This document shows positions 37,527 through 45,485 of a stretch of DNA of 64,000 nt, piece by piece. A program made the position numbers and the translations under genes. The stretch covers positions 8,696,001-8,760,000 of the forward strand of contig NZ_CP085173.1 of the NCBI RefSeq assembly GCF_020616555.1, given 5' to 3'. How positions within the stretch are numbered: position 1 is the stretch's first letter; every line of letters starts with the position of its first letter. Origin of the DNA: Streptomyces longhuiensis. Lineage in GTDB: Bacteria; Actinomycetota; Actinomycetes; Streptomycetales; Streptomycetaceae. The notes under the pieces are model-generated. The model ran no database searches. It saw only the letters and a list, made by a program, of their open reading frames with translations, and had not been told where the DNA came from.

Positions 37527-38702
37527 TCAGAGGAGTTCCAGAATCGTCGCGTTCGCCATGCCGCCCGCCTCGCACATCGCCTGGAGGCCGAAGCGGATGT
37601 TGTTGTCGCGCATGTGGTGGACCAGTGTCGTCATCAGGCGGGCGCCGGAGCCGCCGAGCGGGTGGCCGATGGCCATGGCGCCCCCGAGCGGGTTCATCAG
37701 CGAGTAGTCGGCACCGGTCTCCCTGAGCCAGGCCAGGGTGACCGGGGCGAACGCCTCGTTGATCTCGAACGCGCCGATGTCGCCGATGGACAGGCCGGAG
37801 CGCTTGAGGGCCTTCGCGGTGGCCGGCGCCGGGCCGAGGGCCATGGTGACGGGGTCGGCGCCGGCGAGCACCGCCGTGTGGACGCGGGCGATCGGGGTCC
37901 AGCCGTTCTGCCGCGCGATCTCGCTCGTGGTGATCAGGAGCGCGGCGGCGCCGTCCGAGATCTGCGAGGAGTTGCCCGCGCTGACCACGCCGTCCGCCTT
38001 GAACGGCGTCTTGAGGCCCGCGAGCTTCGCCAGGGTCGAGCCGCGCCGGACGCCCTCGTCGGTGTCGAAGACGCGCGTGGTGCCGTCCTCGGAGGTGACC
38101 GTGACGGGTGTGATCTGCGCGGTGAAGCGGCCCTCGTCGACGGCGCGGGCGGCGCGCTCGTGCGAGTCCAGGGCGTGCTGGTCGAGCTGCGCGCGGGTGA
38201 AGCCGTACTGCTCGGCGATCAGTTCGGCGCCGACCCCCTGGTCGAACTCGCCGTCGCCGTCCGGGAAGTAGCGGTTGAGGACCAGCGGGCCGTACGCCTG
38301 GCCGGCCGCCGGAATACTGCGGGCCGAGCCCATCGGCACCCGGCTCATCGACTCCACGCCACCGGCCACGGCGATGTCGTACTGACCGGCGGTGACCAGG
38401 CCCGCGGCGAAGTGCACGGACTGCTGGGAGGAGCCGCAGGCGCGGGAGACGGAGACGCCGGGCACGGACTCGGGCCAGCCCGCGGCGAGCGCGGCGAACC
38501 TGCCGACGACGCCGGCCTGCTCGCCGACCTGGGAGACGGTGCCCCAGACGACGTCGTCGACCGTGGCGGGGTCGAGGCCGTTGCGTTCGGCGAGGGCGGT
38601 GAGGACATGGGCGGAGAGGTCGACGGCGTGGATGCCGGAGAGGGAACCGCCGCGCTTGCCGACGGGGGTACGCACGGCGTCGACGATGACTGCGTCACGC
38701 AT
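37527..38702 (-). CDS. Acetyl-CoA acyltransferase (thiolase), paralogue 1
   Basis: A 391-residue classical thiolase starting MRDAVIVDAVRTPVGKRGGS. It has the nucleophile Cys in SVSRACGSSQQS, NEAFAPVTLAWL, the His in AIGHPLGGSGARL and the second Cys in MCEAGGMANATI. It releases acetyl-CoA (or propionyl-CoA from methyl-branched chains) in the last step of a beta-oxidation cycle. It is a single gene read leftward from its own promoter and is very similar to the thiolase at 51020. ATG 38702 has AGGAG upstream. Confidence 0.93.
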   Translation of the reverse strand: MRDAVIVDAVRTPVGKRGGSLSGIHAVDLSAHVLTALAERNGLDPATVDDVVWGTVSQVGEQAGVVGRFAALAAGWPESVPGVSVSRACGSSQQSVHFAAGLVTAGQYDIAVAGGVESMSRVPMGSARSIPAAGQAYGPLVLNRYFPDGDGEFDQGVGAELIAEQYGFTRAQLDQHALDSHERAARAVDEGRFTAQITPVTVTSEDGTTRVFDTDEGVRRGSTLAKLAGLKTPFKADGVVSAGNSSQISDGAAALLITTSEIARQNGWTPIARVHTAVLAGADPVTMALGPAPATAKALKRSGLSIGDIGAFEINEAFAPVTLAWLRETGADYSLMNPLGGAMAIGHPLGGSGARLMTTLVHHMRDNNIRFGLQAMCEAGGMANATILELL

Positions 38703-38769
38703 GGGCTGCTCCTGGGGGAGGGAGTGACGGAGAGGGGGGTGTGGTCGCGAGCAGGCGCGATGTAGCAAC

Positions 38770-38798
38770 AAGTTATTCCAAGCTAACCTCGCTGTCTA
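38770..38798 (-). promoter_or_regulatory. Promoter and operator of the leftward thiolase gene
   Basis: On the minus strand TAGACA (38798-38793), 17 bases, then TAACTT (38775-38770). The 18-bp island element spans 38770-38787: plus strand AAGTTATTCCAAGCTAAC, so its end forms the -10 box. The distance to the thiolase ATG is 67 bases. It lies back to back with the promoter of the gene at 38890. Confidence 0.75.
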
Positions 38799-38823
38799 GG
38801 TGATCATTGGTGTTCCGAAAGCC

Positions 38824-38866
38824 TTGACAGCGGCGGGAAGGGGCGCAAAAGTGAAAATCGGCTAAC
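38824..38866 (+). promoter_or_regulatory. Promoter and operator of the alkyl sulfatase operon
   Basis: TTGACA (38824-38829), 17 bases, AAAAGT (38847-38852), with the element AAGTGAAAATCGGCTAAC at 38849-38866. The arrangement is base-for-base the same in spacing as at 31986-32028, including flanking CCTTGACA and TAACCCA. It drives the seven-gene operon from 38890 to 47354. Confidence 0.75.
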
Positions 38867-38889
38867 CCACGATCAGTAGAGAGGCAGTC

Positions 38890-40047
38890 ATGCCGCGCAC
38901 GGTGTACAACAAGGAGCACGAGGCGTTCCGGCAGGTGGTCCGGGACTTCCTCGCCAAGGAGGCGGTTCCGCACCTGGAGGACTGGGTGGCCGCCAAGGCC
39001 GTGCCGCGCGACTTCTACCGCAAGCTCGGCGAGCTCGGCGTCCTCGGCACAGAGGTGCCCGAGGAGTACGGCGGCGGGGCCGAGACCGGCCACCACTTCG
39101 GCGCCGTGTTCGCCGAGGAGGTCGCGCGCGCCGGTGCCACCGTCGGCACCGCGATGACGCACGCCAACATCATCCTGCCGTACCTCCTGCACTTCGGGAC
39201 CGAGGAGCAGAAGCGGCGTTGGGTCCCCGGCTGTGCCTCCGGCGACATCATGCTGTCCATCGCGATGACCGAGCCCGGCACCGGCTCGGACCTGGCCGGC
39301 ATCCGGACGAGGGCGGTCCTGTCCGAGGACGGCACGCACTACGTCCTCAACGGCGCCAAGACCTTCATCACCGGCGGCACCCAGTGCGACCTGGTCCTCG
39401 TGGTCTGCCGCACCTCGCCCGCCCCCACCGACGACCGCCGCAAGGGCCTGTCGATCCTCGTGGTGGACACCAAGAGCGAGGGCTTCGCCGTCGGCCGCAG
39501 CCTCGACAAGATCGGCCTGCACGCCTCCGACACCGCGGAACTGTCCTTCACCGACGTCAAGGTGCCCGTCGGGAACCTCCTCGGCGAAGAGGGCGAGGGC
39601 TTCTTCTGCCTGGGCCGCAACCTGGCCCGCGAGCGCCTCGTCATCGCCGTCCAGGCGGCCGCCGCGGCCGAGGCCGCCGTGCGGTTCGCCAAGGCGTACA
39701 CCAAGGACCGCACGGTCTTCGGCAAGTCGGTGGCGTCCTTCCAGAACACCAAGTTCGTCCTCGCCGAGTGCGCCACCGAGGTCGAGGCGGCCCGGCTCAT
39801 GGCGTACGAGGCGCTGGAGCGCGACGCGCGGGGCGAGCTGTCGGCGGACTACGCCGCCATGGCCAAGCTCCTGTGCACCGAGACCGCGAGCCGCGTCATC
39901 GACAAGTGCCTCCAGCTGCACGGCGGTTACGGCTACATGCTCGAGTACCCGATCGCCCGCCTGTACGCCGACACCCGCGTCATGCGCATCTACGGCGGTA
40001 CCAGCGAGGTCATGAAGACCATCATCGCCAAGTCCATCGGCCTCTGA
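38890..40047 (+). CDS. Acyl-CoA dehydrogenase (long-chain type paralogue 2)
   Basis: A 385-residue FAD enzyme, same motif series as its paralogues at 34933 and 52237: AMTEPGTGSDLAGIRTRA, VLNGAKTFITGG, DRTVFGKSVASFQNTKFVLAE, and IYGGTSEVMKTIIAKSIGL. It opens the longest operon of the island and would perform the first oxidation of an acyl-CoA made by the ligase two genes downstream. AGAGAGG precedes the ATG. Confidence 0.93.
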   Translation: MPRTVYNKEHEAFRQVVRDFLAKEAVPHLEDWVAAKAVPRDFYRKLGELGVLGTEVPEEYGGGAETGHHFGAVFAEEVARAGATVGTAMTHANIILPYLLHFGTEEQKRRWVPGCASGDIMLSIAMTEPGTGSDLAGIRTRAVLSEDGTHYVLNGAKTFITGGTQCDLVLVVCRTSPAPTDDRRKGLSILVVDTKSEGFAVGRSLDKIGLHASDTAELSFTDVKVPVGNLLGEEGEGFFCLGRNLARERLVIAVQAAAAAEAAVRFAKAYTKDRTVFGKSVASFQNTKFVLAECATEVEAARLMAYEALERDARGELSADYAAMAKLLCTETASRVIDKCLQLHGGYGYMLEYPIARLYADTRVMRIYGGTSEVMKTIIAKSIGL

Positions 40048-40092
40048 CCGGCCAAGTCCCGTCCGCACCCCTCCAGGAACGGAACCCACACC

Positions 40093-40881
40093 ATGCAGAT
40101 CAACGGAGTCTCCGCCGTCATCACCGGCGGCGCGTCAGGTCTCGGCCTCGCCACCGCCGAGCGCCTGGTCGACCAGGGCGCCCATGTCGTCCTGCTCGAC
40201 CTGCCCACCTCCGACGGCGAGCAGGTCGCCAAGGACCTCGGCGAACGTGCCCCCCGCGGCAGCGCCGCAACATGTCACTTCGTCGCCGGTGACGTGCGCA
40301 GCGCCGACGACGCCGCCCGCGCCGTGGCCACCGCCGCCGCGCAGGCCCCGCTGCGCATCACGGTCAACTGCGCCGGCCTCGGCAGGGGCGGCCGCACCGT
40401 CAAGCGCGACGGAACGCCGTACGCCCTCGAGGACTTCGAGTTCGTCGTCGGCGTCAACCTCATCGGCACGTTCAACGTGCTGCGCCTCGCCGCCGCCGAG
40501 ATGGCGCGGACCGAGGAGGTCGACGGGGAGCGCGGCGTGATCATCAACACCGCGTCCGCCGCCGCCTTCGAGGGCCAGATCGGCCAGTGCGCCTACTCCG
40601 CGTCCAAGGGCGGCATCGTCGGCATGACCCTGCCCATCGCCCGTGATCTGGCCGCCGCCAGGATCCGCGTGATGACGATCGCCCCGGGCCTCTTCTCCAC
40701 CCCGCTCCTCAACAAGAAGCCGCAGGAGTTCCTCGACGCCCTCGGTGCCCAGGTGCCGCACCCCTCGCGTCTCGGGAACCCGGACGAGTACGCCCACCTG
40801 GCCACGTCCATCATCGAGAACCCCATGCTCAACGGCGAGACGATCCGCCTCGACGGCGCGATCCGCATGGCGCCCAAGTAG
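40093..40881 (+). CDS. SDR of the 17-beta-HSD10 / 3-hydroxyacyl-CoA dehydrogenase type 2 kind
   Basis: A 262-residue SDR. It has [14 protein letters not shown] with Asp in [12 protein letters not shown] for [34 protein letters not shown] and [10 protein letters not shown] (Tyr/Lys). The long insert and the [15 protein letters not shown] end match HSD10-like enzymes that oxidise (3S)-hydroxyacyl-CoAs, including 2-methyl branched ones. It complements a crotonase-type hydratase rather than the MaoC route of the upstream operon, so the island carries both stereochemical versions. Confidence 0.9.
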   Translation: MQINGVSAVITGGASGLGLATAERLVDQGAHVVLLDLPTSDGEQVAKDLGERAPRGSAATCHFVAGDVRSADDAARAVATAAAQAPLRITVNCAGLGRGGRTVKRDGTPYALEDFEFVVGVNLIGTFNVLRLAAAEMARTEEVDGERGVIINTASAAAFEGQIGQCAYSASKGGIVGMTLPIARDLAAARIRVMTIAPGLFSTPLLNKKPQEFLDALGAQVPHPSRLGNPDEYAHLATSIIENPMLNGETIRLDGAIRMAPK

Positions 40882-40973
40882 GCCGCCCCTTCCCTTCGGG
40901 GAATTCGCCCCGCGGCACGCCGAGCCGGGCACCCGCCGCGTCTTCCGCCCACGATGATGGAGGGACCCCTCTT

Positions 40974-42515
40974 ATGGGCCTGCATCTGCCCGATGCCGTA
41001 CGCCTGCACGCCCGTGAGCGCGGCACTTCCGTCGCGCTCACGTGCGCGGGCAGCACCGTCTCCTACGCCGAACTCGACACCCGCAGCAGCCGGATCGCGA
41101 GGGCCCTCCTCGCCGACGCCGACGCCGGGTCCCGGATCGGGTTCCTCGCCCGCACCCGCAATGAAGCGGGCGAGATCCTGGTCGGCGCCGCCAAGGCGGG
41201 ACTGGTCAACGTGCCGCTCAACTGGCGCCTCACCACACCTGAGCTGACCTCCGTCGCCCGCGACGCCGAGCTGCGCGTCCTGCTCGTCGAACCAGAGTTC
41301 CGGGCCGCGGCCGATGCCGTCCGCGCGGCCCTCCCCGGCCTGCGGCTCGTCGTCATCGGACCGTCGGACGACTCGGAGGCACCCGCCTACGAGACCTGGC
41401 TCGCCGCCCACTCCGACGACGACCCTGGCCGCGGCACCGCCGCCGACGCGGACGAGGTGTTCCTCCAGATCTACACCTCCGGCACCACCGGCCTGCCCAA
41501 GGGCGTCCTGCTCACCCACGGCAACTTCCACGCCGACGCGACCGAGCTGGAGGAGTACCTCTGGGAGGCCGGGTCGGTGGCGCTGAACGCCCTGCCGATG
41601 TTCCACATCGGCGGCCTGGGCTGGCTGCGCGTGGCCCTCACCGCCGGCGCCAACAGCTTGATGCTCCCCGAGTTCGCACCGGACGCCGCGGCGGAGGCCG
41701 TCGAGCGCGAGGGTGTCACCCACGCCTTCCTCGTCCCCTCGGTGCTCCACATGCTCACGGAGCTGCCGGGGATCGAGCGACGCGACTTCTCGCGCCTCAC
41801 CCTCGTCACCTACGGCTCCGCCCCCATCACGCCCGCACTCCTGCGCCGCTCGATGGATCTCTTCGCTAGTCACTTCATGGGCAAGTACGGGCTGACCGAG
41901 GGCGGCGGCACGGTGACCCAGCTGCCGCCCGAGGACCACGAGGCCGACGGGCCGAAGCGGCACCTGCTCAAGTCCGTGGGCAGGCCGCGGCGAGGTGTCG
42001 ACGTCGTCATCGCCGACACCGCGACCGGCAAGGCCGTCCCGAGGGGCACCGTGGGCGAGATCCGTATCCGCTCCCGCCACAACACGCCCGGGTACTGGAA
42101 GCGCCCCGAGGAGACCGCGGCGCTGTACGACGCCGACGGCCTGCTGTGCACCGGCGACGGCGGCTACCTCGACGACGACGGCTACCTGTTCCTCACCGAC
42201 CGGATCAAGGACATGATCGTCAGCGGCGGCGAGAACGTCTGTCCGGCCGAGGTCGAGTCCGCCCTCGCGGAACATCCCGCGGTCTCCGAGGTCGCGGTCG
42301 TCGGTGTGCCGCACGACAAGTGGGGCGAGGCCGTCACCGCCGTCGTCGTCGTGCGCCGCGGCGCCGTGACCCCCGGCGAGCAGGAGCTCATCGACTTCAC
42401 GCGGGAGCGCATCGCCACGTACAAGAAGCCCCACCGCGTGCACGTCGTCGAGGCGCTGCCCCGCAACCCCAACGGCAAGGTCCTCAAGCGCGAGCTGCGG
42501 GACCGCCTCAAGTAG
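40974..42515 (+). CDS. Acyl-CoA synthetase (AMP-forming) 1
   Basis: A 513-residue adenylate-forming ligase. The P-loop is IYTSGTTGLPKGVLLTHG, the A5 region is GKYGLTEGGG, then GDGGYLDDDGYLFLTDRIKDMIVSGGENV and the Lys in NPNGKVLKRELRDRL. It activates a carboxylic acid to its CoA ester. It follows the SDR gene by 92 bases and precedes the crotonase gene by 12. It is one of two ligases in the island; the other is at 47475. Confidence 0.92.
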   Translation: MGLHLPDAVRLHARERGTSVALTCAGSTVSYAELDTRSSRIARALLADADAGSRIGFLARTRNEAGEILVGAAKAGLVNVPLNWRLTTPELTSVARDAELRVLLVEPEFRAAADAVRAALPGLRLVVIGPSDDSEAPAYETWLAAHSDDDPGRGTAADADEVFLQIYTSGTTGLPKGVLLTHGNFHADATELEEYLWEAGSVALNALPMFHIGGLGWLRVALTAGANSLMLPEFAPDAAAEAVEREGVTHAFLVPSVLHMLTELPGIERRDFSRLTLVTYGSAPITPALLRRSMDLFASHFMGKYGLTEGGGTVTQLPPEDHEADGPKRHLLKSVGRPRRGVDVVIADTATGKAVPRGTVGEIRIRSRHNTPGYWKRPEETAALYDADGLLCTGDGGYLDDDGYLFLTDRIKDMIVSGGENVCPAEVESALAEHPAVSEVAVVGVPHDKWGEAVTAVVVVRRGAVTPGEQELIDFTRERIATYKKPHRVHVVEALPRNPNGKVLKRELRDRLK

Positions 42516-42527
42516 AGAGGGACGGCC

Positions 42528-43310
42528 ATGGCCGATCTCGAATACACGGTCCGCGGCGGGATCGCGACCATCCTGCTCAACCGCCCCGAACGCAAGAACG
42601 CCTTCACCATCGACATGGTGCACGCCTGGGCCGACGCCCTGATCGAGGCCCAGCGCGATCCCGAGGTGCGCGTCATCGTCCTCACCGGCGCCGGTGGCTC
42701 CTTCTGCTCCGGCGTCGACCTCTCCGCCTTCAAGGGCGAGGAGCGGCCGCCGCTGGGGGAGAAGGAACTGCTCACCCAGAACGTGCATCGCGTCGCCCTC
42801 GCCCTGGAGGACGTCGACAAGCCCGTGATCGCCGCCGTCACCGGACCCGCCGTGGGTGCCGGAATGGACATGGCGCTCCTGTGCGACCTGCGCTTCGCGG
42901 GGCGCGGCGCGCGCTTCTCCGAGGGCTACATCAAGGTCGGTCTCGTCCCCGGCGACGGCGGCTGCTGGCTGCTGCCCCGCGCTGTCGGCGCCTCCACCGC
43001 GCTGCGCATGCTGTGGACCGGCGACTTCGTCGGTGCCGAGGAGGCGCTGCGCATCGGCCTCGTCGACGAGGTGCACGAGGACGAGGACCTGATGGACGCG
43101 GTGTACGCGTACGCGGCCCGGCTCGCCGAGCGCCCGCCGGTCGCGATCCGCACCATCAAGCGCGCCGTCCGCCAGGGCGCCCGGCACGACCTGCGCACGG
43201 CGCTCGACCTGATCTCGTCGCACATGGCCGTGATCACCTCGACCGAGGACTCCGCGGAGGCGTTCGCCGCCTTCCAGCAGAAGCGTCCCGGCGTCTTCAA
43301 CGGCCGCTGA
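42528..43310 (+). CDS. Crotonase-family enzyme with altered catalytic acids
   Basis: A 260-residue enoyl-CoA hydratase/isomerase fold protein. The oxyanion-hole Gly residues are in FCSGVDLSAF and VGAGMDMALLCD. Compared with mitochondrial crotonase, the two catalytic Glu positions are Asp114 and Tyr134, and an Asp (143) appears in VPGDGG. Many actinobacterial EchA proteins share this GDGG pattern and may be isomerases or ring hydrolases rather than simple hydratases. It lies between the ligase and a dehydrogenase pair in the alkyl sulfatase operon. Confidence 0.88.
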   Translation: MADLEYTVRGGIATILLNRPERKNAFTIDMVHAWADALIEAQRDPEVRVIVLTGAGGSFCSGVDLSAFKGEERPPLGEKELLTQNVHRVALALEDVDKPVIAAVTGPAVGAGMDMALLCDLRFAGRGARFSEGYIKVGLVPGDGGCWLLPRAVGASTALRMLWTGDFVGAEEALRIGLVDEVHEDEDLMDAVYAYAARLAERPPVAIRTIKRAVRQGARHDLRTALDLISSHMAVITSTEDSAEAFAAFQQKRPGVFNGR

Positions 43311-43340
43311 CCCCCACACCGTCACGCCCGAAAGGCCATC

Positions 43341-44471
43341 ATGGAGCACTCCGACCACTCCCCAGGAACGGATGCCTGCGCCGAACTACGCGCACAGGTA
43401 CGCGAGTTGACCGACGAGTGGCGGGACGCGGGACGCTACGTGCCGCGCAGCGACTCCTGGCTGCGCTCCTTCGACCTGGAGTTCAGCAAGGAACTCGCGG
43501 CCCGCGGGCTCATCGCGATGACGTACCCCAAGGAATTCGGCGGCGGCGGGCGTACCAACGTCGAGCGGCTCGCCGTCACCGAGGAGCTGCTGCGCGCGGG
43601 CGCCCCCGTCGCCGCGCACTGGATCGGTGACCGGCAGATCGGCCCCGCGGTCCTGCGGCACGGCACGCGCGAGCTCCAGGAGGAGATCGTGCCGAAGATC
43701 GCCTCCGGAGAGGCGGTCTTCTGCCTCGGGATGAGCGAGCCCGAGGCCGGTTCCGACCTCGCCTCGGTGCGCACGTCGGCCGAGCGGGTCGAGGGGGGCT
43801 GGCTGGTCAACGGCCACAAGATCTGGACCACCCAGGCCCACCACGCCACGCACGCCTATCTCCTCGCCCGCACCTCGCGCGAGGACCGCAAGCACGACGG
43901 GCTCAGCGAGTTCGTCCTCGACATGGACGCCGAGGGCGTGCGGGTCACCCCGATCGTCGACCTCGCGGGCGAACACCACTTCAACGAGGTGCGCTTCGAG
44001 AACGCCTTCGTGCCCGCCCACCGTCTCATCGGCGAGGTCGGCCAGGGCTGGAAGCAGGTCGTCGAGCAGCTCTCCTTCGAGCGAGGAGGCGCCGAGCGCT
44101 CCCTGTCCAGTTACCCCGTCCTCGTGGAGCTGATCGCCGAGGCCGCGCGTCAGGGGGACGACCGCGAACTGCATGCTCTGCTGGGCTCGTTGGTGGCCCG
44201 CCTCGCCGTTCTGCGCCGACTCTGCTTCGAGGTCGCGAGCGCCATGGACGCCGGCCAGGCCCCCGTCCAGCAGGCCGCCGCCCTCAAGTACCTGGGCAAC
44301 GCCTTCGAGCACGACGTCATCGAGGCGCTGCGCCGCACCGGCCTGTGCCAGGACCCCGCCTTCGACTCCACCTTCGGCCAGGCGCTCCTCGCCTCGCCGG
44401 CCTTCGGTCTGCGCGGCGGCGCGGCCGAGGTGCTGCTCTCCCTCATCGCCCGACAGGAGGCCCGTTCATGA
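43341..44471 (+). CDS. Acyl-CoA dehydrogenase, larger subunit of a presumed heteromer
   Basis: A 376-residue member of the family with LGMSEPEAGSDLASVRTSAE, VNGHKIWTTQAHHATHAYLLART, FENAFVPAHRLIGEVGQGW and a C-terminal FGLRGGAAEVLLSLIARQ in place of the usual YGGTSEI. It overlaps the next gene by ATGA. In actinobacteria adjacent unequal dehydrogenase genes like this usually form alpha2beta2 enzymes (ChsE1/E2, FadE28/29 type) that handle bulky or branched acyl-CoAs. Confidence 0.9.
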   Translation: MEHSDHSPGTDACAELRAQVRELTDEWRDAGRYVPRSDSWLRSFDLEFSKELAARGLIAMTYPKEFGGGGRTNVERLAVTEELLRAGAPVAAHWIGDRQIGPAVLRHGTRELQEEIVPKIASGEAVFCLGMSEPEAGSDLASVRTSAERVEGGWLVNGHKIWTTQAHHATHAYLLARTSREDRKHDGLSEFVLDMDAEGVRVTPIVDLAGEHHFNEVRFENAFVPAHRLIGEVGQGWKQVVEQLSFERGGAERSLSSYPVLVELIAEAARQGDDRELHALLGSLVARLAVLRRLCFEVASAMDAGQAPVQQAAALKYLGNAFEHDVIEALRRTGLCQDPAFDSTFGQALLASPAFGLRGGAAEVLLSLIARQEARS

Positions 44472-45448
44472 GCCGGTTCGCGGACGAACTACGGAGTCTG
44501 GTCGACGACCTGGCCGCGTCCGGCAGGCCCGATCTGTGGGGCAGCCTCTGCGACCTCGGTCTGCCCAGGGTCGGAATCGACGAGGGGAGTGGCGGCTCGG
44601 GCGGCTCACTCGACGACCTGCTTGTCGTGGTCGAGGCCCTCGCAGGGCACGGGATCGGCGTACCCGTGGTCGAGGCGTCCACCGCGGACTGGGTGCTCGG
44701 CCACGCGAGGGAACTCGACGGGGAGCTGACCACCGTGGTGCTGCTCGACCGGGCGCCTCGGACGGCCTCCGGCGCCGTCACCGCGGAACTGACCGCCGTG
44801 CCGTGGGCGCGCGACGCGGCCCGCCTCGTGCTGTGCGCACCGGGCTGCGCCCCGCTCCTGGTGGACCTGCGGCACACCTCGGTCACCGTACGAGACGTCG
44901 ACAACATCGCCGGGGAGCCCCGTGACACCGTGATCCTCGCGGGCACCCCGACCGTCACCCTCGACGGCGCCCCTTCCCACGAGGCCGTACGCGAGCGGCT
45001 GGCACTGCTGTGGTCCGCGGCCGTGCTCGGCGCAGCCCGCAGCGCGTACAAGCTCACCAAGGCGTATGTCTCCGAGCGTGAGCAGTTCGGCGCACCGCTC
45101 CTGAAGATCCCGGCCGTCTCCGGCAACCTCGCCCGGATGCGGGTCCAACTCATCCAGGCGGACGCCGCGTTGGCCCTGGCGCGCGAGGCGGCACCGCTCA
45201 GCGGCGCCGCCGAGATCGTACGGATCACCACGGCGGCTGCCGCGACCGAGATCGCCCGGATCGCGCACCAGCTGCACGGCGCCATGGGCATCACCGACGA
45301 GTACCCGCTGCACCGCCTGACCCGCCGCCTGTGGTCCTGGCGCGACGCGGTCGCCTCCGAGCGCCGCTGGGCCGAGAGCCTCGGGCGCCGCGCGGCCGGG
45401 GCAGGAGAGACCGGCGTCTGGACCCGCATCACCGCCACAGGCCGATAG
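44468..45448 (+). CDS. Acyl-CoA dehydrogenase, smaller subunit of a presumed heteromer
   Basis: A 326-residue, shortened and diverged family member. The N-terminal half is reduced. The C-terminal helices are recognisable (YVSEREQFGAPLLKIPAVSGNLARM, AHQLHGAMGITDEYPLHRLTRRLWSWRD). The EPGxGSD flavin motif is missing, so it is unlikely to work alone. Coupling by ATGA to the gene at 43341 supports a 1:1 complex. In known heteromers each subunit contributes half of the FAD and acyl-CoA sites. Confidence 0.88.
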   Translation: MSRFADELRSLVDDLAASGRPDLWGSLCDLGLPRVGIDEGSGGSGGSLDDLLVVVEALAGHGIGVPVVEASTADWVLGHARELDGELTTVVLLDRAPRTASGAVTAELTAVPWARDAARLVLCAPGCAPLLVDLRHTSVTVRDVDNIAGEPRDTVILAGTPTVTLDGAPSHEAVRERLALLWSAAVLGAARSAYKLTKAYVSEREQFGAPLLKIPAVSGNLARMRVQLIQADAALALAREAAPLSGAAEIVRITTAAAATEIARIAHQLHGAMGITDEYPLHRLTRRLWSWRDAVASERRWAESLGRRAAGAGETGVWTRITATGR

Positions 45449-45485
45449 ACCGCGCACCCACCAACCGCGAGGAATGAGCAGAGCC

